Below the pieces are notes generated by a model that was not told the origin of the DNA, ran no database searches, and saw only the letters and a list, made by a program, of their open reading frames with translations. This document shows, piece after piece, positions 19,843 to 30,476 of a stretch of 57,200 nucleotides of DNA (position 1 is its first letter; each line of letters begins with the position of its first letter). The stretch is from the NCBI GenBank assembly GCA_963518665.1, contig CAUQKR010000003.1, forward strand, positions 1 through 57,200, written 5' to 3'. The stretch comes from GN02-872 sp963518665. Its GTDB lineage: Bacteria > Patescibacteriota > Gracilibacteria > BD1-5 > UBA6164. The position numbers and the translations under genes are program-made.

Positions 19843-20874
19843 AACAACTAATTTATCATCAAGATTGTAAACTTTTTCTTTATAAACAGAAAGTTTTTTA
19901 TTTTTATTCATTTCATAAAAAATTGGAGAAGACAAGAAAATTGAACTTAGAGTACCAATAATTGTTCAAACCAACATTACAAAAATAAATCATTGTAAGC
20001 TTTCTGGTCAAAAGAAAAATATTGTAATAAGAACAAAAACTAAAGTTAAACTTGTATAAATACTTCTTTTAAAAGTTTCATAAACTGAAAGATTTACTAT
20101 TTCATAAAGATCTTTTCCATTTTTTCAAGTTTTTCAACCAAAAAGTTTTAAATTTTCTCTTGTTCTATCAAAAATTACAATTGTATCATTTATTGAATAT
20201 CAAAGTATAGTCAAAAGCGCAGTTACAAAATATATATCAACTTGGAATCAACCATAAAAAGTTCATATAAAAATATAAATTCAAGCTGCAACTAAAACAT
20301 CATGAAACAATGTAAGAAGTGTAGCAAATCAAAAGCTAAAACCTGAGATTCCAGAAACTGAGCCTGAAAATGCATAATAAACATATAAAAACATTCAAAT
20401 TATTGCTAATCAAAGTGTTAAATAAGCTGTATTTCTTATATAATCACCAAAAGTTTTTCAAATATTTGAATAATTTACTTCTTTTGCTGTTTTATCATTT
20501 GATTTAACTATTTCAAGAGCTTTTGTTCTATAAGTAGCTTTTAGCTTATCTAAGTCTTTTTCATTTCAAATATCATTAAATCCAGTTACAACTGAAATAT
20601 GTTTTTCTCAAGTTACAGTATAAACATTTATATTGTTTATAACATTTTTTCACTTATAGATTAAATTTTTCTTTTCTTCTTCAAAATCCTGTCTAATTTT
20701 TTCTATAGAAACTTGATTTGTATAAGAGTAATCAAGATTTATTCATCAAGTCATATCTATTCACAAATTTAATTTTCAGAAAAATAAAAAGTAAAGTGAA
20801 AATAAAACTAAAAATACAGAAGTTAAAATATAATATTTTCTATATTTTAAAAAATTGAATTCTAAAAATTTCAT
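19840..20874 (-). CDS. secF: Protein translocase subunit SecF
   Basis: This 344-residue protein has six predicted membrane helices in SecF order. TM1 is followed by LGIDMTGGINLDYSY (the conserved GGxxL motif, both Gly TGA), then a periplasmic loop. The TM4-TM6 hallmarks are TLFHDVLVAAGIYI, GYSINDTIVIFDRTREN and GTIIGTLSSIF. With SecD it uses the proton gradient to finish protein export. SecD is not adjacent. Confidence 0.92.
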
Positions 20875-21035
20875 AAAATATTTTTTAAAAAGATATTGGG
20901 TATATTTTATTTAAAAGCTAAAAAAATACAAATTTTTTTATAAATTTTCTTTTATTTTAGATATTGTAAAAAATTTTGACATTTTTAAACTTTTAATTTA
21001 ATAAAATTTAAATATAATAAACAAGTTTTAAATAG

Positions 21036-21833
21036 ATGAAAATTGATTTTATGCAAAAATTTAGAGAAAAAATGAAAAAAATTGTTAATATTATCTTCAA
21101 AATTTTAAATATTTTATTTGTTATTTTAACAATAGTTTTGTTATTCATTTCAATATTTAAAAAAGAATGGTTTGAAATGTTTATAGAATGGTTAAAAATA
21201 GTAATTCAATGACTTTGATTTTGGAATTATTTGATAGTTTTTTTTAGTAGTTTTATCGAAGCTTTCCCTGTTTTAGGAGTAGTTGTTCCTGGACAAAATA
21301 TTTTGATGATTGTTTGAGGTTTTTTTGGAAATCTTTCAAAATATAATTTGATAAATGTAGGAATTTTGGCTTCAGTTTGAGCAATCTTTTGAAATTATAT
21401 TTGATATTTACTTTGAAAAATTTATTGAGATAGTTTTTTTGAAAAATATTGAAATCGGTTCTGAATTGGCTTAACAGAAGTAAAATATTTAAAAAAATGA
21501 ATAGATAAATGGTGAGCTTGGGGGATAATTTTTTGAAAATTTCATCCATTAACTAGGGCTTTTTTACCATTTATAGCTTGAAGTATGGGAATGAAAAGCA
21601 AAAGTTTTATGATTTACAACATAATTGGTTCAATAATTTGGTCAATTACAATGGTTGTTTTAGGAATGATTTTTGTAGAATATTATAAAATAATTTTAGA
21701 ATATATTTGATATATTTTTCTTGTGATTTTTATTTGTTTTTGAATTTATGTTTATAAATATAAAAAGGAAGAATTTATGAAATATATACAAGAAAAAAAT
21801 GAAGAATTAGAAAAATTAACAACAAAAAAATAA
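21036..21833 (+). CDS. DedA/VTT-family membrane protein
   Basis: This 265-residue membrane protein has a helix near 20-42, then the DedA core: FSSFIEAFPVLGVVVPGQ, GAIFGNYIGYLLGKIYGD and GKFHPLTRAFLPFIAG with the essential Arg. DedA proteins scramble or flip lipids, including undecaprenyl phosphate. The next gene makes undecaprenyl diphosphate and starts two bases after the stop, which supports a lipid-carrier role. An in-frame ATG at 21051 is an alternative start. A weak TTGACA -35 lies at 20976. Confidence 0.85.
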
Positions 21834-21834
21834 T

Positions 21835-22521
21835 ATGGAAAATAAACTAAATCATGTTTGAATAATAATGGATGGAAACAGAAGATGGGCTCAAGAAAAA
21901 TTTTTACCAAAAGCTGTTTGACATCAAAAATGAGCTGAAAATATTAAAAAAATTGCAAAACTTGCAATAAAATATGATATAAAATATTTAACTCTTTGGG
22001 CTTTATCACTTGATAATTTAAAAAAAAGAGAAGAATCTGAGGTGAAAAAAATTATTTCACTACTTGATAAAATAGAAGATTTTTTCTGAGAAATGCTTGA
22101 GAACGATTTAAAATTTGAAGTTATTTGAAATATAGAACAGCTTCCAGAAAATACTGTTTCTAAACTAAAAAATGTTGTAGAAAAAACAAAAGATAATGTT
22201 TGACTTATTTTAAATATTGCTCTTATTTATTGAGGTCAAGATGAAATAATTAGAGCAACAAAAAAAATTTTGAAAGCTTGAATTGATCCAGAAACTTTAA
22301 CAACAGAAGAATTTAAAAAGTATTTAGATACTGCAAATTTACCAAATCCAGATTTGATAATAAGAACTGGCTGAGATTTGAGACATTCTGGTTTTTTACT
22401 TTTTGATAGCGAATATAGTGAGTATTATTTCACAGAAAAAAAATGGCCTGATTTTGATGAAGAAGAATTGAAAAAAGCTATAGTAAGTTACAATTCTGCA
22501 AAAAGAAACTTTTGAAAATAG
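21835..22521 (+). CDS. uppS: Undecaprenyl diphosphate synthase
   Basis: This 228-residue cis-prenyltransferase has the start motif HVGIIMDGNRRWA with catalytic Asp, LTLWALSLDNLKKRE, LNIALIYGGQDEI and the C-terminal DLIIRTGGDLRHSGFLLFDSEYSEYYF. It condenses IPP units to make the C55 lipid carrier for peptidoglycan and glycans. It is coupled to the DedA gene (2-base gap). The usual SG-x-x-R-x-SNF motif is altered to GGDLRHSGF. Confidence 0.93.
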
Positions 22522-22548
22522 AAATTTTTTTAATAAATTTCTATTTTT
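22519..22548 (+). terminator. Weak terminator after uppS
   Basis: AGAAATTT/AAATTTCT hairpin followed by T-rich DNA; all A/T except the end pairs. Confidence 0.45.
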
Positions 22549-22625
22549 ATTTTTATAAAATTTTTTTTTGATTTTTTTGTTTAAATAAATATAATTCAAA
22601 CAAATTTATAAATTAAAGAAATATT

Positions 22626-25304
22626 ATGAGTAATGATTTTCCAAAAAAATATGATCCAAAATCTTTTGAAAGTGATATTTATAGTACTTGGGAAAATTCT
22701 TGAGCTTTTAAACCTAGAGAGGAAAGTTTAACTTGAGAACAATTTTTTATTCCTATGCCTCCTCCAAATGTAACTGCAAAATTACATATTTGACATTCTA
22801 TAATGTTAACTTTAGAAGACATTATGGTTAGGTATCACAGAATGAAATGAGATTCAACTTTGCTTTTACCTGGAACTGACCATGCTTGAATAGCAACTCA
22901 AGTAAAAGTTGAGGAAAGACTTGCTTCAAAAGGAATTACAAAAAAAGATATTTCAAGAGAAGATTTTTTAAAACATTGCTGGGAATGGAATAAAGAGTTT
23001 GGATGACAAATCCAAAATCAATTTAGAAAAATGTGAACTAGCTGTGATTGGTCAAAGGAAAAATTTACTCTTGATACTGATATGAATGAAAAAGTAAATA
23101 AATCATTTGTAGAATTATATGAAAAATGACTTATTTATAGAGGAAAATATATGGTAAACTATGATCCTGTTTTGGATACAGTTATTTCTGATCAAGAAGT
23201 TGTTTCAAAAGAAGAAAAAACAAAACTTTATCATATTACTTATTTTGTTTCAGGAACTGATAATGAAGTAGTTGTAGCTACAACTAGACCAGAAACTCTT
23301 TTATGAGATGTTGCTGTTGCTGTTCATCCAAAAGACAAAAGGTATAAAAAGCTTTTGAAAATGAAAAAAAAGTTGATTTTACCGATTGTAAATAAAGAAA
23401 TTCCTCTTATTTGAGATGAAATGGTAGATATGGAATTTGGAACTTGAGCAGTAAAAATAACTCCAGCTCACGATCCAAACGATTTTGAAGTTGCAAAAAG
23501 ACATGATTTACCTTTAAATAAAGTTGTTTTAGGAAAAGACTGAAAAATGACAGCAATTGCTGGAATTTTTGAAGGTCAAGACTATAAAACAGCTAGAGCG
23601 AATATAGTAGAACTTTTGAAAGCAAAAGGGAACCTAGTAAAAATAGAAGATCATACTTCTATGGTTTGATACTGAGAAAGAACTTGAGCAAAAATCGAAA
23701 CAATTGTATCAAAACAATGGTTTATAAAAATTGATCCAATTATCAAAAAAGTAATAAAATGATATAAAGCAAAAGATTTTGAAATAATTCCAAATAGATT
23801 TAACAAAACTTTTGAAGATTGGATTTATAATTTGAGAGATTGGTGTATTTCTAGACAACTTTATTGGTGACATAGAATTCCAGTTTGGTACTGACCTGAT
23901 GAAGAAATTTTTTGTGCTGTTTCTGAAGAAGAAGCTCTAAAAAAAGCAGAAAAACACTACTGAAAAAAAGTAGAATTAAAACAAGATGAAGATGTTTTAG
24001 ATACTTGGTATTCTTCAGCTTTATGGCCTTTTTCAACTCTTGGTTATGAAATCTGAAAAGATAAACAAAATGATTTAGTAGAAAAATTTTACCCAGCTTC
24101 AGTTTTGGAAACTGGTTATGATATAATGTTTTTTTGGGTGATTAGAATGCTTTTATTTTGATATGAATTTACAGGAAAAACTCCTTTCAAAAAAATCTAT
24201 TTCCACTGACTTGTAAGAGACAAAATCGGTAGAAAAATGAGTAAATCTCTTTGAAACTGAGTTGACCCTATAGATATGATAGAAAAATATGGGACTGATG
24301 CTCTTAGATTGACTCTTTGTGTATGAAATACTCCAGGAAATGACTTGAAATTTGATGAAGAAAATGTAGAAAATAATATGTTTTTCATAAACAAATTATG
24401 GAATGCATCAAGATTTGTTTCTGTAAATTTAGGAAAAGTTGAAACTGATATAAAAAATATTGAAAAAGAAATTTCAAAAAATTATGATGATTTAATGCTT
24501 CATGAGAAATGGATTTTATCAAGAATAAAATATCTTTCTGATTTAGTTACAAAATCAATGGAAACATTTAATTTTTCTGAAGCTGGACAAGAACTTCAAG
24601 CTTTTACAAAAAATGAATTTTGTGATTATTATATCGAAGAATTTAAGCTTACAAAAGAAGTTTCAAAACATTGAGACAAAGTTATAACTTATGTTTTAAA
24701 TAATTTATTAAAATTACTTCACCCTTACATTCCTTTTGTTACTGAAGAAATTTATCAAAAAATCTGATTTAAAGATAGCTTAATAACTGCAGAATGGTCA
24801 AATATTTGAGATTTTAGAGATGAAAATGTAGAAAAACAAAAAGATTTACTTATAGAAACAATAAAAGAAATAAGAAGACTTAGAGCAGATAACAGTATAA
24901 TGCCAAATAAAACTATTTGATTAAAAATTTATTCTACTGCAAAAAATATAGAAATTTTTAAATCAAACTTAGATTTAATTGCTTGAATAGTAAAAGCTGA
25001 TTCTTATGAAGTTGTAGATAAAAAACCAACTGATGCAAATCTAGCTTACTGAGTAATAAAATCTGGAGTTGAAGTTTATATCGATACTTCAAATGCTCTT
25101 GACATAGAAAAAGAAACTGAAAGATTAAAAGCTCAAATCGAAGATACAATGCAATATATTTCAATTTTGGATAAAAAATTATTAAATGAATCTTTTATAA
25201 ATAAAGCTCCAGAAAAACTCGTAAGAGAGGAAATGGATAAAAAAGAACAAGCAAGAGATAAACTAAAAAAACTTCAAGAAAAACTTGAAAACTTAAAAAA
25301 ATAA
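22626..25304 (+). CDS. valS: Valyl-tRNA synthetase
   Basis: A full-length 892-residue class I synthetase. It has PPPNVTAKLHIGHS (HIGH with Gly = TGA), the editing domain VVATTRPETLLGDVAVAVHP and GAVKITPAHDPND, RDWCISRQLYWGHRIPVWY, KMSKSLGN near residue 540 and a C-terminal coiled coil. It charges tRNA-Val and proofreads Thr. One of the best proofs of the TGA = Gly code in the window. Confidence 0.97.
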
Positions 25305-25328
25305 GAGATGAAAATCTCTTATTTTTTT
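25298..25328 (+). terminator. Terminator after valS
   Basis: AATAAGAGAT-GAAA-ATCTCTTATT hairpin with a T run. Confidence 0.8.
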
Positions 25329-25400
25329 GTAATTTTTTGCAAAACAAAAATATTTATGTTAAAATATAAAAGTAATGAATTTAATAATAAAAATAAAAAA

Positions 25401-25925
25401 ATGAAAGATTTTTTAGAAAAATATAAAAAACAAAAAATTATTTGAAATTTTTTAACTATTCTGTGAGCTTTTGTTTTAGCTTTTTCAGTGAATTTTTTAT
25501 TTTTAGATTGAAATAATTTTAGTAAAAATTTAACAACTTCAGTTTTGGATTCAAGTAAAATAGAACAAAAAGCAGATTTTTATTTAGAAAAAACCTCTAA
25601 TAAATTAGTAATAAAAAATTCTAAAAAAATGGAAAATGTAAAAAGTTTGGCTTTTTCTATATCTTATGATATTTCAAATTTAGAAATAAATAAACTAAAT
25701 TCAAATTTTTGAAAAGTTGAGAATCTATGAGAAAAAAATTCTGGAATAGAAACTTTTATTTTAAATCTAGATAATAAAACTTTTGAAAAAAATGAAATTT
25801 TAGTAGAAATAAATTTTTCAAAAAAAGATGAAAAATTATCATCAATAATAAATTTATTTAATTCAAATTTTACTGATAACAAAAATGAAATTTATGAATT
25901 AACAACTTCAGGAATAAGTTTTTAG
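25401..25925 (+). CDS. Unknown membrane-anchored 174-aa protein
   Basis: One N-terminal transmembrane helix (~15-35, FLTILGAFVLAFSVNFLFL) is followed by a ~135-residue extracytoplasmic beta-rich region. That region is full of paired Asn/Lys/Leu repeats and FSISYDIS-type strands, reminiscent of a cohesin- or Ig-like module, but I cannot assign a family. An in-frame ATG at 25356 exists, but 25401 gives the normal charged-then-hydrophobic N-terminus. Confidence 0.6.
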
Positions 25926-25940
25926 CTTATTCTTTTTTTG
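25911..25940 (+). terminator. Terminator overlapping the stop of 25401-25925
   Basis: GAATAAG-N7-CTTATTC followed by seven T. The TAG stop lies in the loop. Confidence 0.8.
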
Positions 25941-25993
25941 ATTTTTTAAGATTTTAAATATAATTATAAAAATTTTATTTTTCAAAAAATTTT

Positions 25994-26815
25994 ATGAAAA
26001 TATTTGATACACATTGTCATCCTTATTTAAATTCTTCAAAAACTTGAGTTATAGAAAATTTTTTTCAAAACTGATGAACAAAAATGACTATAATTTGAAC
26101 TGATTTAGAAACTAGTAAGAAATCTATAGATTTAGCTAAAAATAATGAAAATATTTATGCAACAATTTGATTTCACCCTTGTGATGTAGAAAATCTTGAT
26201 TTAGAAAAAAGTATTTTTGAACTTGAAAAAATTTATTTAGAAAACAATGAAAAAATTGTCGCTATTTGAGAGATTTGACTTGATTATTATCGGATAGATA
26301 GAGACTCTGAAAAATTTGATTTAGAAGAAAAGCAAAATTATATTTCAAAAAGAAAAAAAGAACAAAAATTATTTTTTGAAAAACAAATTGATTTAGCAAA
26401 AAAACTTGATTTACCAATTGTTATCCATAATAGAGAAAGCAAAGATGATATTTTTGAAATTTTAAAACAAAAAAATTTTAAAAATTTTGTTTTTCATTGT
26501 TATAGTGAAGATTTAGATTTTGCAAAAAAATTACTTGATTTTTCTCCTGAATGTAAGATAAGTTTTTCTTGAATTGTTACTTTTAAAAATGCTTTAGAAA
26601 TCAAGGAAACTGCAAAAAATATTCCTTTGAAAAATATTTTAGCTGAAACAGATTCTCCTTATCTGACCCCAACTCCATTTAGATGAAAAGAGGAAAATGA
26701 GCCCTTTTTTACAAAATTTGTTATTGAAGAATTGGCTAAAATTAGGGAAGAAAATCTAGAAAATTTTTCTTTAGAAATTTATAAAAATAGTTTAGATTTT
26801 TTTAAAATAAAATAA
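25994..26815 (+). CDS. tatD: TatD-family metal-dependent DNase
   Basis: This 273-residue TIM-barrel hydrolase has metal ligands in order: FDTHCHPYL, GEIGLDYYR, IVIHNRES, FHCYSEDL and AETDSPYLTP. TatD enzymes are DNases/exonucleases or D-aminoacyl hydrolases. It ends in a hairpin terminator shared with the convergent gene. Confidence 0.92.
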
Positions 26816-26843
26816 AAAGAAGTTTTTAAAACTTCTTTTTTAG
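26815..26843. terminator. Bidirectional terminator
   Basis: AAAAAGAAGTTTT/AAAACTTCTTTTT between tatD and the membrane-protein gene. Confidence 0.75.
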
Positions 26844-27532
26844 TCTCTCAAATCAATAGTTCAATCCTCTGATTCAGCTTTTTTGATAACTTCATTTTTT
26901 ATATCTTCATTTTCAAATTTTGGAATTTCATAAGAACTTTTACTATAAACATGATCTCAAACAGCTCAAGAAATAGCATCAAGTAGTTGATTAAATCTTT
27001 CATCTGTTATATTTGTTTTTTCTTCTTTTTTCTCTTCTTTTGTATTTAATGAATCAATTAAGTCTATTGCATTATATGGATTTATAGCATCTTCTAAAAT
27101 AAATTCTTCTTCTCAAAATTTATGAATTATAAGTCATCATTTTTTCAAAATTTTATCTACAATTCCATTTTCATCAACTCACATTCCTTCAATATTTGAA
27201 TAACTTATGCTATCAGTTTTTGTTTTTAAAAAAGACCAATCTAAAGCTACAATTGAAGTATTTGTCAAAATCCATACATCAGTGTACCAATTAAAAATAT
27301 CATAAATTACTTTTAAAAAAGTAAAAATTAAATATATTTCCAAATAAAAAAATGGAATTTGTTTTTGTAAAGTTGGTGAGAAATAATATAAAAAAATTGG
27401 TAATACAATAAATAAAGAAAAAACAACTATTAAATTACCTAAAATAACAATTGGATGAATATGAATTATATGAATCATTTCTTGACCTTCTGGAATATAT
27501 TTTTTGAAAAAATTTTTATCAAAAGAGTTCAT
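26840..27532 (-). CDS. PH-like (bPH2-type) two-helix membrane protein
   Basis: This 230-residue protein has two hydrophobic helices (~27-50, 60-78). A domain with WYTDVWILTNTSIVALDWSFL follows, resembling the bacterial PH domain of DUF304/YdbT proteins. A Glu/Lys-rich C-terminal tail runs from ~150 on. Relatives sit in the cytoplasmic membrane; function poorly known. The start is 17 bases from the stop of the upstream exonuclease gene, so they are probably one transcript. Confidence 0.65.
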
Positions 27533-27549
27533 TTTAAAATATTTAAAAA

Positions 27550-28344
27550 TTATTTTAAAGTTAGCTTAACAGGACAATGATCACTTCATTCAACTGAAGT
27601 CATATATTCTATATCTTGGACTTTTTCTATAAAATCTTTATTTACTACAAAATAATCAATTCTCCATCAAACATTTCTTGGTCTTGCTCAAGCTCTATAA
27701 CTCCACCAAGAATAAGTTTCAGTTTTTTCTGGATAAAAATATCTAAAAGTATCAATATATCAATTTGCTAATAATTCTGAAACTTTTGCTCTTTCTATAG
27801 GTAAAAATCAAATAGAATTTTCATTTTCTTTTGGTCTTGCAATATCAATTTCAGTATGACAAATATTAAAATCTCAAGTAACTATAACTTTTTTTCAAGA
27901 TTTTACTAAAAAGTTCATATATTCTATAAGTTTATCATAAAATTCTAGTTTGTAAGTAACCATTTCAGTTCCATCTGCTCTAGTTCAACCATTTGGGAAA
28001 TATCAATTTAATAGAACAACTTCATCAGAATCTTTTTGAAAAATTATTTCTGTAACTCTTCAGTCATCGTGAAAATGATAATTTTCATCAAATTGATTTT
28101 TTGTAGAAATTATATTTAAATCATTTTTATAAAAAATTGCAGTTCCAGCATATCAAGCTCTAGTTCCTGAGTGCCAAATATATTTATAGCCTTCAATTTC
28201 TCAAAGCTCTTTTAAAAATTGTTCTTCAAAAGCTTTTGTTTCTTGAATACATAAAATATCAGGTTTTTCAGAATAAACAAAATCTTTAAATCATTTTTTT
28301 GCTACTGCTCTTATTCAGTTTACATTCCAAGTAATTATTTTCAT
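27550..28344 (-). CDS. xthA: Exonuclease III / AP endonuclease
   Basis: This 264-residue protein has the exo III signatures: ITWNVNGIRAV, ILCIQETKAF (metal Glu), LNGYFPNG, VTGDFNICH (catalytic Asp/Asn), WWSYRAGARPRNVGWRIDYF and SDHCPVKL (catalytic His). It cuts at abasic sites in base-excision repair. Confidence 0.95.
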
Positions 28345-28391
28345 TTTTTAGTTTTATAAAATATATTTAAAACAAAGTAAGAAAATTTTTC

Positions 28392-28976
28392 TTACTTTAT
28401 TATTTTATCGATTAATCAATATTCTAAAGCTTCTTCAGCTGACATAAAATTGTCTCTATCACAATCTTTTTCTACTTTTTTGATATCTTGACCAGAGTGT
28501 TTTGCTATAATTTTATACAAAGTTTCTCCAGTTTTTATAATATGTTCTGCAGCAAGTCTTATATCTGTAGCTTGTCATTCTGCTCATCCAAGTGGTTGAT
28601 GGATCATTATTTCAGAGTGAGGAAGAGCAAATCTTTTTCATTTTTCTCCTCAAACTAAAATAACAGCTCACATACTCGCAGAAAGTCAAACTGAAACAGT
28701 ATGAACTGGACAACTTATGTATTGCATAGTGTCATAAATAGCAAGTCAAGCAGTTACATGACCACCTGGAGAATTTATATACATTGTGATTGGAGCTTTT
28801 GGATCTTGTTTTTCTAAAAATAGAAGTTGAGCTATAACTGTGTTTGCTACAGCACTATCAATAGCATCTCAAAGGAAAATAACTCTATCTTCCAAAAGTC
28901 TACTATAAATATCGTAAGCTCTTTCTCATCCAGGAACTTTGTCGATAACTGTAGGGATTAAATAATTTTTTACCAT
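28392..28976 (-). CDS. clpP: ATP-dependent Clp protease proteolytic subunit
   Basis: This 194-residue serine protease has RIIFLG-like RVIFLGDAIDSAVAN, YINSPGGHVTAGLAIYDTM, nucleophile Ser101 in GLSASMGAV (usually GQAASMGA), catalytic His126 in MIHQPLGGAEGQ and Asp in DRDNFMSAEEA. It assembles as a barrel with Clp ATPases. Upstream on the minus strand only a weak -10 is visible. Confidence 0.96.
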
Positions 28977-29051
28977 AAATTATTTTTATAAAAATAAATT
29001 TTTTTTATTATAATTAAAAACTTATTTTTTACAAAGTTTTTTTGATAAAAT

Positions 29052-29079
29052 TTGACAACGAAAGATAAAAGAATATAAT
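29052..29079 (+). promoter_or_regulatory. Consensus promoter without an ORF
   Basis: TTGACA, 16 bases, TATAAT, identical in design to the tRNA-like RNA promoter. It is followed after ~80 bases by a long hairpin terminator rather than a start codon. Confidence 0.75.
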
Positions 29080-29085
29080 TTGAGT

Positions 29086-29213
29086 CAAGAAAAATTGTTG
29101 TAAATAAAAAATTATTATATTTGAAGTTTATTGAAAAGATTTATTTCATAACCACTAAATATAAAAAAGATATAAACAAAAAATATTTTAGTTTTTGTTT
29201 ATATCTTTTTCTT
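29086..29213 (+). ncRNA. Candidate small RNA, ~125 nt
   Basis: It is defined by a perfect promoter on the left and a 17-bp hairpin with T tail (29163-29212) on the right, with no SD-led or TGA-recoded ORF between. It lies between clpP (minus) and the secreted gene at 29241. Class unknown. It could instead be a leader with an attenuator for 29241. Confidence 0.45.
29163..29213 (+). terminator. Long hairpin terminator
   Basis: AAAGATATAAACAAAAA pairs with TTTTTGTTTATATCTTT, ending in TTTTTC. It is the longest perfect stem in the window. Confidence 0.75.
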
Positions 29214-29240
29214 TAATTTTAAATTATAATTTTTTAAATT

Positions 29241-29828
29241 ATGAGAAAAATTACTTTTTTATCGTGTTTTACTATATTAGCATATCTTATTTTTTCAGTA
29301 AATTATTCATATTCTTTTTTCTGACCAAAAGATTTTGAAAAACTGGAAAAACAATATTATTCTATAAAAACTTCTAGAACTCCATTAACAGAAGAAGAAA
29401 AAGAAATAATACAAAGATATGAAATTGATAAAAAAATGAGGGAGGATAATAAAAAAGCCTATGAAGAAAATATAAAAAAATATTGACCTGATTGGGTCAG
29501 ACTTATGCCTTACTCTGTATCATATGAAGAAAATATAAAAAAATATTGACCTGATTGGGAGAAATGAACTATAAGTTGAGAAGAAGTATTAAAAAGAACT
29601 ATAGAATCAGAACCAAAATTAAAAAAAATAGTGGATGAAAATCCAAATATGACTTTTTATGAAGCTTTTGAGAAATTTAAAAAAGAAAATCCAGAATTAA
29701 TAGAAGAGAGAAGTAAAGCAAATAGAAATGTAGAATGTAATAAAGAAAGTTGGTTAAACTTGAATATTAAAAATTTTAAAAAAAATTTAAAATTTCTTTT
29801 AAAATTTTTTTTGAATTTTAGAATATAA
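29241..29828 (+). CDS. Unknown exported protein with an internal repeat
   Basis: This 195-residue protein has a signal peptide or anchor (RKITFLSCFTILAYLIFSVNYSYSF). The body is Lys/Glu-rich and helical. A 12-residue unit YEENIKKYGPDW occurs twice (near 74 and 94), with the DNA duplicated almost exactly, so it is recent. PNMTFYEAFEKFKKENPEL follows. It is 9 bases upstream of the paralogue gene 29838. Function unknown. Confidence 0.6.
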
Positions 29829-29837
29829 AATTAAATA

Positions 29838-30380
29838 ATGAAAAGCTCAATAAAAATATTTTTTCTTATGTTAATTGAAATATGAAAACTTTTTCTTAAA
29901 ATAATTCTTTTTATTGTTCTAGTTTTTATTTTAAATATAGTAATTTTACTAATCATAAATTATAAAAATATTGATTTTGATGAGATTTTTGACCAATGTT
30001 ATTTTAAAAAATCTTTTGTAGAAAAAACTTTTTCTGGAGAATTTTTATTCACTTCTTCTGGTAGAGATTCTACAAGAATTTGTAGTTTTTCACTTTATGA
30101 AACTTCAAAAAATCTAAAAAATTTCAAAAAAATAGATAAAAAATATTTTGAAAATGAAAAAATAAAATCAATTTTTAATATTTTATATCATTACACAAAA
30201 GATCTAAAAGAAGATGAATCAAAATTATCTAAAAATATAATAAAAGAAATAAAAAATTGGGAAAAAGAAGAAAATATTTTTTATAAATTTTTTCATATAA
30301 AAGAAAATTTACCAGATTATATAGTTTGTTTTTATAATAAAAATAAAAATTTTGGTTATTGTTTAATTCAACATATTTAA
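29838..30380 (+). CDS. Membrane-anchored paralogue of the lipoprotein at 4494-4961
   Basis: This 180-residue protein has one strong N-terminal helix (~10-42). It then shares these blocks with 4494-4961: DQCYFKKSFVEKTFSGEF, GRDSTRICSFSL, KKIDKKYFE, EIKNWEKEENIFY and CFYNKNKNFGYCLIQ. The lipobox of the other copy is replaced by a transmembrane anchor. Four cysteines align between the two. Function unknown. Confidence 0.65.
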
Positions 30381-30394
30381 AAAATAGAAAAGAA

Positions 30395-30422
30395 AAGTAA
30401 AAAAACTTTTCTTTTTTCTTTA
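30395..30422 (+). terminator. Terminator after 29838-30380
   Basis: AGAAAAGT/ACTTTTCT hairpin followed by T-rich sequence. Confidence 0.65.
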
Positions 30423-30476
30423 CAAAAGCCGAAATATTTTTATAATTATAAAAATATTTTTATAAAAAATGAAAAA

